Assembly: GCF_007655135.1 (NCBI RefSeq)
Contig: NC_045127.1
Coordinates: forward strand, 6,767,001-6,831,000
Reading direction: 5' to 3'
Source of the DNA: Punica granatum
Lineage: Eukaryota; Streptophyta; Magnoliopsida; Myrtales; Lythraceae
DNA: 64,000 bases
The notes below the pieces were generated by a model. That model ran no database searches. It was not told where the DNA came from and saw only the letters and a program-made list of their open reading frames with translations. The position numbers were made by a program, and so were the translations under genes. Below, piece after piece: positions 60,240-64,000 of the stretch; the stretch's first letter is position 1, and each line of letters opens with the position of its first letter.

Positions 60240-60600
60240 CCTCTCTTTTTTATTTACTGAATAATGCAATTTTACTAGAAACCGGCATTAGTACAAGGAA
60301 GGCCCTCAAACACGCAGAGAGATTCAAAATTTGCTGCAAAACCGAACTGGCTTAGAGAATGGGCGTGGGGGTTAGAAGACCGAGATACCCAGGTAAACGC
60401 CAATCCGACAAAAAGGAAAGAAGGTGCCTAATATCCAAGGTAATGCTCCTAATCTCCCATGGGACATTCCGGGGATTAACTAAAGCATCCAGTACTAAAA
60501 GAGCATCACATTTTGGCCAAATCTTCGACCATCTCGCGCTGAGAGCCATGGAAACCGAAAGAAGGACAGCGTAGGCTTCGGCTAACCTCAAAAGCTGAGC
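60240..60600 (-). mobile_element. LINE 3' fragment (RNase H end)
   Basis: Minus-strand frame 60591-60352 reads as the end of a LINE RNase H domain (AEAYAVLLSVSMALSARW, CDALLVLDALVNP, PWEIRSITLDIRHLL), comparable with the same part of the LINE at 39.25 kb. An A-rich tail faces 60240. Strongly 5'-truncated, as is common for LINE insertions. Confidence 0.8.
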
Positions 60601-62690
60601 AATTGATCTTATTAAACATTAAACTAGTCTTGAAAGCCCGTGCTATGCATGAGTGTGCACCAATGGCTGACTCATTAACATTTCCTGAATCGAGTGTATA
60701 TATATATAAAATTATTTCTTGGGTTGAGTATATATATAAAATTATATCCTGGGTTGAGTACATATAATTTGTGAGGTTTATAAAATATATTTATATTCAA
60801 TAAGTTCGGTTTTGGCAAGTAATATATATTTGAATTTGATCCATCTGTACTATTTGCAATAGCTCAAATTATTTTTGTTAAAAAGCATCACACCTTCACT
60901 TTTAAATTTCATCATAGTCATCAAAATAAGTTTCTTGCTATTGCGGTCAGACTTGTTCGTTAATGTAGCTTGAAAATCAAGACATACTTGTATATTAGTT
61001 ATAGAACAATTTAATATAATTACATAAGGCAAAAGATACATATATTATTTTATTTTTATAGATGCGTAATACAAATAAAAATTATTTTCATAGATGCATA
61101 ATACAAATACAAATTATTTGAGTAAATATAGTGTATGAATTAGCTTTTTGTGGCTTTTCATTACATAGATAAAATATGTTTATTCGTTGACAGTTTTGTT
61201 TTTACCTATAGGATATGGTAGAAATCAAGTAAAAATAACAAAAATCAAATTAATGATGTAAAATAATAACAGGAGTACGAAGTTGATGTTAAGATCGGAA
61301 AATAATATACCTGAATTAGCTATTACAATCTCAATGAATTAACTAAGAAGGACAAGAAAATTTTTATGAAAACACAGAGAAAATGAAGAAAGTGTAGATT
61401 TTTGTATTTTGCATCATTTTGGATAGGAAAAGTATGAAACTGTTCGAGCTTAAAAAAATAAAAATAAAAATTATGGATATATATTTCATTTTAAATTATC
61501 TAATAAGACAAATATAGAAAGAGGGTATAGTGTTATCGTCTGAAAACTAAGAGGTTCCGGGTTTAATACATCATATGGAACTATATGTGCCCTTTTATTA
61601 GCTTATTTTATTTTATTATGAACCTCTATTGTGTATAATCAAAAGAAAAAGAAAAAGAAAAAAACTTGGATGCAAGGCACAGATAATGAGATATGATATC
61701 AGATTTTTCTTTTCGGCAGGCGAGATATCATATCATATATTATTCTGAAATATTTTGTACAATAGATCTTAGATTATATTACGATATATATTTTGTAACC
61801 TATTTGATCAACTCTGGGTGAGCGTATTTTTTCCTTTTCGTCTTTCTTTATTTAATGAGTGAAGCTGTTTGTGTCCTGGAATTAAATTGACTTGTGCGAA
61901 CATCAATCTCTCGTCCACATACAGAGATAGAGAGAGAGAGAGGCAGCGGTAGCTACAGAGCTTTGATTTGAGGTCTTTGAGAAGTATTAGAAGGTTATGG
62001 ACAATCCATCACTGTGAGTAATTTAACCAAAGCTAGCTAGTAATTTAACATAAGTTTCCGAGTCATGCATATATCTTTGTAATATAAAATAATGTGAACT
62101 GATTTTGGATATTATGTGTGATATGTTTACTGAATTGATCATTCGACGGCTTAGGTGGGATGCAATGGTTTACGTAGGCGTGACGTATATAGAAGTTTTT
62201 CGATGAATATATATAGAAGTGAATATATAGACAACAGGGGTCAATAAGACTCTATTCAGTAGACTTGTGCTCGTCTGATGTTGATATAAGCTTACTGCAA
62301 CTTTGGGTTTGGGGCATGTATTGATTCGGGGCGGCCCATATATATTGTTCTTCGAAAATTTTATCACGTATTGTAGTACTCTTTTCTCGAGTTAATCGCA
62401 ACAGTGTCTCCGAGATTGGTGAACCCTGTACTAGAAGCTCTGAGTTTGTATTGACTCGATGGTAGAAAGAGCTACACTGCAGTGGAACCACCTCCGCAAT
62501 CATGCATGGACTCAGTTAGTTTAAGAGTGAATTACCCGCTAGTCTGTCGAGATCAACCGTTTTAGATGAGTTCAATCGATGTACTGTCCGATAGTATTGG
62601 TGATCAAAGTGAACGGTAGAAGCACCAGCTTTATCATGTATTTTAATCGGAATTTGTATTTATGACTCATTCATAGAAAACCGAGGATCA
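60601..62690. other. AT-rich region without assigned genes
   Basis: Contains a short tandem array (about 60690-60770, unit around CTGGGTTGAGTAYATATA), a tRNA-like B box (GGTTCCGGGTTTAATAC, about 61553-61569), and a GA tract at 61927-61943 upstream of ATGGACAATCCATCACTG (61998) that ends in a donor-like GTGAGT. That could be a first exon of a gene lying further right, but nothing follows it. Confidence 0.35.
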
Positions 62691-63090
62691 TTATATTTTA
62701 GAGGGAGAAGCCTTGTGTTCGTTCTTGTGCTTGGAGGAAGATACTCAAGCTGAGGAATAGAGCTTATTCTTTGCTGAAGCATGTCATTGGTAATGGTTTG
62801 AGCACCTTTTTCTGGTCAGACAGTTGGCCTGATAAAACTCTTTTGTTGAATGTGGTTAATGGCAGATATGGGATTCCTCAAAAATCTACTGTGGCTGAAG
62901 CTCTTAGGTGCATTGTATGGGGCCAAAGGGTATTCAGGGACAATGATAGGAGAATTCTGCAGCAGCAAATGACAGATATTACCTTGAATCCTTGCAAACA
63001 AGATTATGTCTTATGGACAGCAAGCCATACACGAAATTTTCCGTTTCTAGTACTTGGGCTGTCGTGAGAGGGAAGGATAGGAAAGTTTCA
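62690..63090 (+). mobile_element. LINE ORF2 fragment (zinc-binding region)
   Basis: About 100 codons, LLKHVIGNGLSTFFWSDSW ... DYVLWTASHT, correspond to the region between reverse transcriptase and RNase H in plant LINEs (compare FSIGKGASTSAWQDLW in the 33.5-39.6 kb element). A frameshift follows the last block near 63040-63060, where STWAVVRGKDRK continues in another frame. No ends defined. Confidence 0.75.
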
Positions 63091-63235
63091 TAATGTTAAT
63101 TTCTTCTCTCTTTTAATACGAAATCTTACTTTCAACATTCTCCTTCGTGCTTTTTCCTTCTTCTTTTTTTGACTAATACACACCCAGTTGCGTGAATACT
63201 GAACAAACTAAACTACAGCTAAGCGTTTTGTGTTG

Positions 63236-63722
63236 AATGGATCATTCTACGTTATCACAATCACATTGTCATCGCGGAATATCCAACATTTCAGACAGAT
63301 CTCATCATATGGCAAGAGAAAGCCAGTAGAAAGATGACAGATCTTATAGGGAATAACGATTCTGCTGAAACGAGAAAGTGTCCAGCAAGTTATACAGCGA
63401 ATAGAGGGAACTCATCATCCAACTGAGGGAGGAGGAATTCCAGAATCTGCAATAACAGTTGTATAACATGATCACCGACGCAGACGAATGAACTCAATAA
63501 CTTTAGCTGCAACTGCATGAGTCCGACCAGTCCAATAGTTAGAGAACGACGTCCATGGCATACTTTCACGGCCCTCTTGTAGATAAAAACTTACATAATC
63601 CACAGACAGTGGAGATTAACGCAATCAGCCTACTCTTTCGCAGCTGTAAACCGTGACACGACGACTCAATAAACAACCTCACACTCACAAAACTGAAGGC
63701 AAGGTAATTACCAAAAGACAGC
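63236..63722 (-). pseudogene. Partial transportin-1 pseudogene, copy 2
   Basis: A second minus-strand fragment: intron 1-derived sequence (about 63700-63475) joined to an exon 14 copy (about 63450-63360) that retains CTGCTGAAACGAGAAAGTGTC and GGAATTCC. Exon 13 and intron 13, present in copy 1, are absent, as is exon 1. Shared flank with copy 1 at 63236-63290 shows that the two fragments derive from one duplicated unit. Confidence 0.8.
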
Positions 63723-64000
63723 TTTACGAACCTGAAACAGGTTTCGGGAGGGCCGTCACATGGTCAGCTAAGATTTTGCCTACTCATCAAATCTTGTCAT
63801 GAAATGGAATCAAGTTGTTTAACCTCAAACTTATACTTACAAAAGACTATTTAACCAATTTTCTGATAAAATATTAAGTTTTACAAAAAAAAAATGTACA
63901 AACATAACAATCTTACCACGTCCCTGCAAAAAAAGTAATAATTTCACAATGACATTAATGTCCAAAGATAATAATCTTTCTTGCCTAGAGACAAAAATCC
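63723..64000. other. Right-edge sequence
   Basis: Nothing recognisable. Confidence 0.4.

Overview
This is nuclear DNA from a flowering plant, most likely a core eudicot. The genes are intron-rich with canonical GT..AG borders, the intergenic DNA is AT-rich with many (TA)n and (GA)n microsatellites, and the gene set is typical of plants: plastocyanin, phospholipase D delta, an MSL channel, sterol methyltransferase 2 and the chloroplast thioredoxin CDSP32. I cannot place the species from sequence alone. All exon borders below were read by eye from reading frame, splice dinucleotides and family knowledge. Total coding lengths divide by three in every intact gene.

Layout. 820-3805 (+): MscS-like mechanosensitive channel, 6 exons. 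4807-5316 (+): intronless plastocyanin precursor, convergent with 5689-9894 (-), a 10-exon phospholipase D delta with one probable GC-AG intron. About 11.5-27.5 kb is an accessory region built around tandemly duplicated sterol methyltransferase 2 (SMT2) genes: a decayed copy A (about 13.04-13.59 kb), a frameshifted copy B (20816-21997) and an intact copy C (26139-27325). Flanking DNA is duplicated with them and has been broken up by a Mutator-like element with long terminal inverted repeats (15364-16952), tRNA-derived SINE-like units and a foldback insertion. 27.8-30 kb holds two MITE-like elements and a broken LINE fragment. 31249-32539 (+): CDSP32, 2 exons. 33505-39608 (+): a nearly full-length but mutated plant L1 LINE bounded by a 13-bp target-site duplication. 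40918-41754 (-): a syringolide-induced 14-1-1-like gene. 44118-44588 (+): a LYR-motif protein of about 81 residues. 46022-55769 (-): transportin-1, 29 exons, 889 residues. 57366-58869 (+): prolyl 4-hydroxylase, 7 exons. The right end (59.25-63.72 kb) carries two partial, intron-containing pseudogene copies of transportin-1 and two LINE scraps.

The intact genes are ordinary housekeeping or stress genes with no shared pathway. Three plastid or lipid themes recur (plastocyanin and CDSP32 in the chloroplast, PLD delta at membranes, SMT2 in sterol synthesis), but their adjacency looks incidental. I did not find a convincing new biological system. The most informative material is the graded decay in the SMT2 array, unexplained open frames lying in duplicated spacer DNA, the foldback insertion, and the fragmentary transportin duplications.
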